Below are positions 23,668 through 23,704 of a DNA stretch of 23,704 nt, one piece after another. Every line of letters starts with the position of its first letter. The stretch's first letter is position 1. The translations under genes were made by a program, and so were the position numbers. The notes below the pieces were generated by a model. It was not told the origin of the DNA and did not search any database. It was given only the letters and a program-made list of their open reading frames with translations. Source of the DNA: an uncultured Lachnospiraceae bacterium (lineage in GTDB: Bacteria > Bacillota > Clostridia > Lachnospirales > Lachnospiraceae); the NCBI GenBank assembly GCA_905209865.1, contig CAJLUP010000018.1:1-23704 (forward strand), written 5' to 3'.

Positions 23668-23704
23668 AATGCGAAATGAGTGATATAACTCACTTCGCAT
23701 TTTT
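23668..23704 (+). terminator. Hairpin terminator at the window edge
   Basis: AATGCGAAATGAGT (23668-23681) pairs with ACTCACTTCGCATT (23688-23701), 14 bp with one mismatch, loop GATATA, then a T-run cut by the window end. The preceding A-rich bases mean it might also serve a convergent gene. It lies 200 bases after the AEC stop, so it may instead terminate a small RNA or a longer 3' UTR. Confidence 0.8.

Noticed and set aside
23338..23700. 120-codon minus-strand frame over the end of the AEC gene and the terminator
   Set aside because: Overlaps the AEC coding end and a terminator, AT-driven composition, no start signals.

Overview
The window reads as a chromosomal segment of an endospore-forming, gut-type Lachnospiraceae (Firmicutes). 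I infer this from moderate GC, AT-rich Gram-positive promoters, strong GGAGG-type ribosome sites, a T-box leader on valS, a complete spoIIA operon, and a large secreted sialidase with InlB-like repeats and a TGD-type wall-anchor tail, as in mucus-associated relatives of [Ruminococcus] gnavus/torques. The genus is a guess. Every supported gene is on the + strand.

Region 1 (1-6300), surface glycan module. The window opens inside the 3' end of a cell-wall-anchored protein gene (1-1022). A terminator, a consensus promoter and a 1607-residue secreted GH33 sialidase (1367-6190) follow. As far as I could read, bases 1-995 match 5169-6163 of the sialidase gene base for base, so two neighbouring surface proteins share one anchor and stalk region.

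Region 2 (6394-7380) is a stand-alone DUF2935 protein with two hemerythrin-like halves.

Region 3 (7524-15731), T-box operon. A TTGACA-N17-TATAGT promoter drives a T-box leader, then valS, an LTA-synthase-like sulfatase with a TTG start, folC, a 44-residue acidic protein and a membrane TPR protein. Junctions are overlapping or short, and the first clear terminator after valS is at 15701-15731. Between the T-box terminator and valS lies a hairpin-rich stretch, part of which recurs at 22451-22500.

Region 4 (15797-18614), sporulation. spoIIAA-spoIIAB-sigF (anti-anti-sigma, anti-sigma kinase, forespore sigma factor) are followed by a forespore-type promoter candidate, a 61-residue single-pass membrane protein, then spoVAA and spoVAB. 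spoVAC, spoVAD and spoVAE do not follow.

Region 5 (18619-23704), transport. Twin 12-bp direct repeats and a TTGAAA-N17-TATCAT promoter precede a roughly 1200-residue ABC ATPase-FtsX permease fusion with an unusually large ectodomain holding 65-residue repeats. An AEC-family transporter follows, and a strong hairpin terminator closes the window.

I see no tRNA, rRNA, CRISPR array, transposase or phage gene. The most notable points are the ~1 kb identical 3' ends, the dispersed hairpin repeat, the small membrane protein in the spoVA locus, and the ABC protein's repeat-bearing ectodomain.
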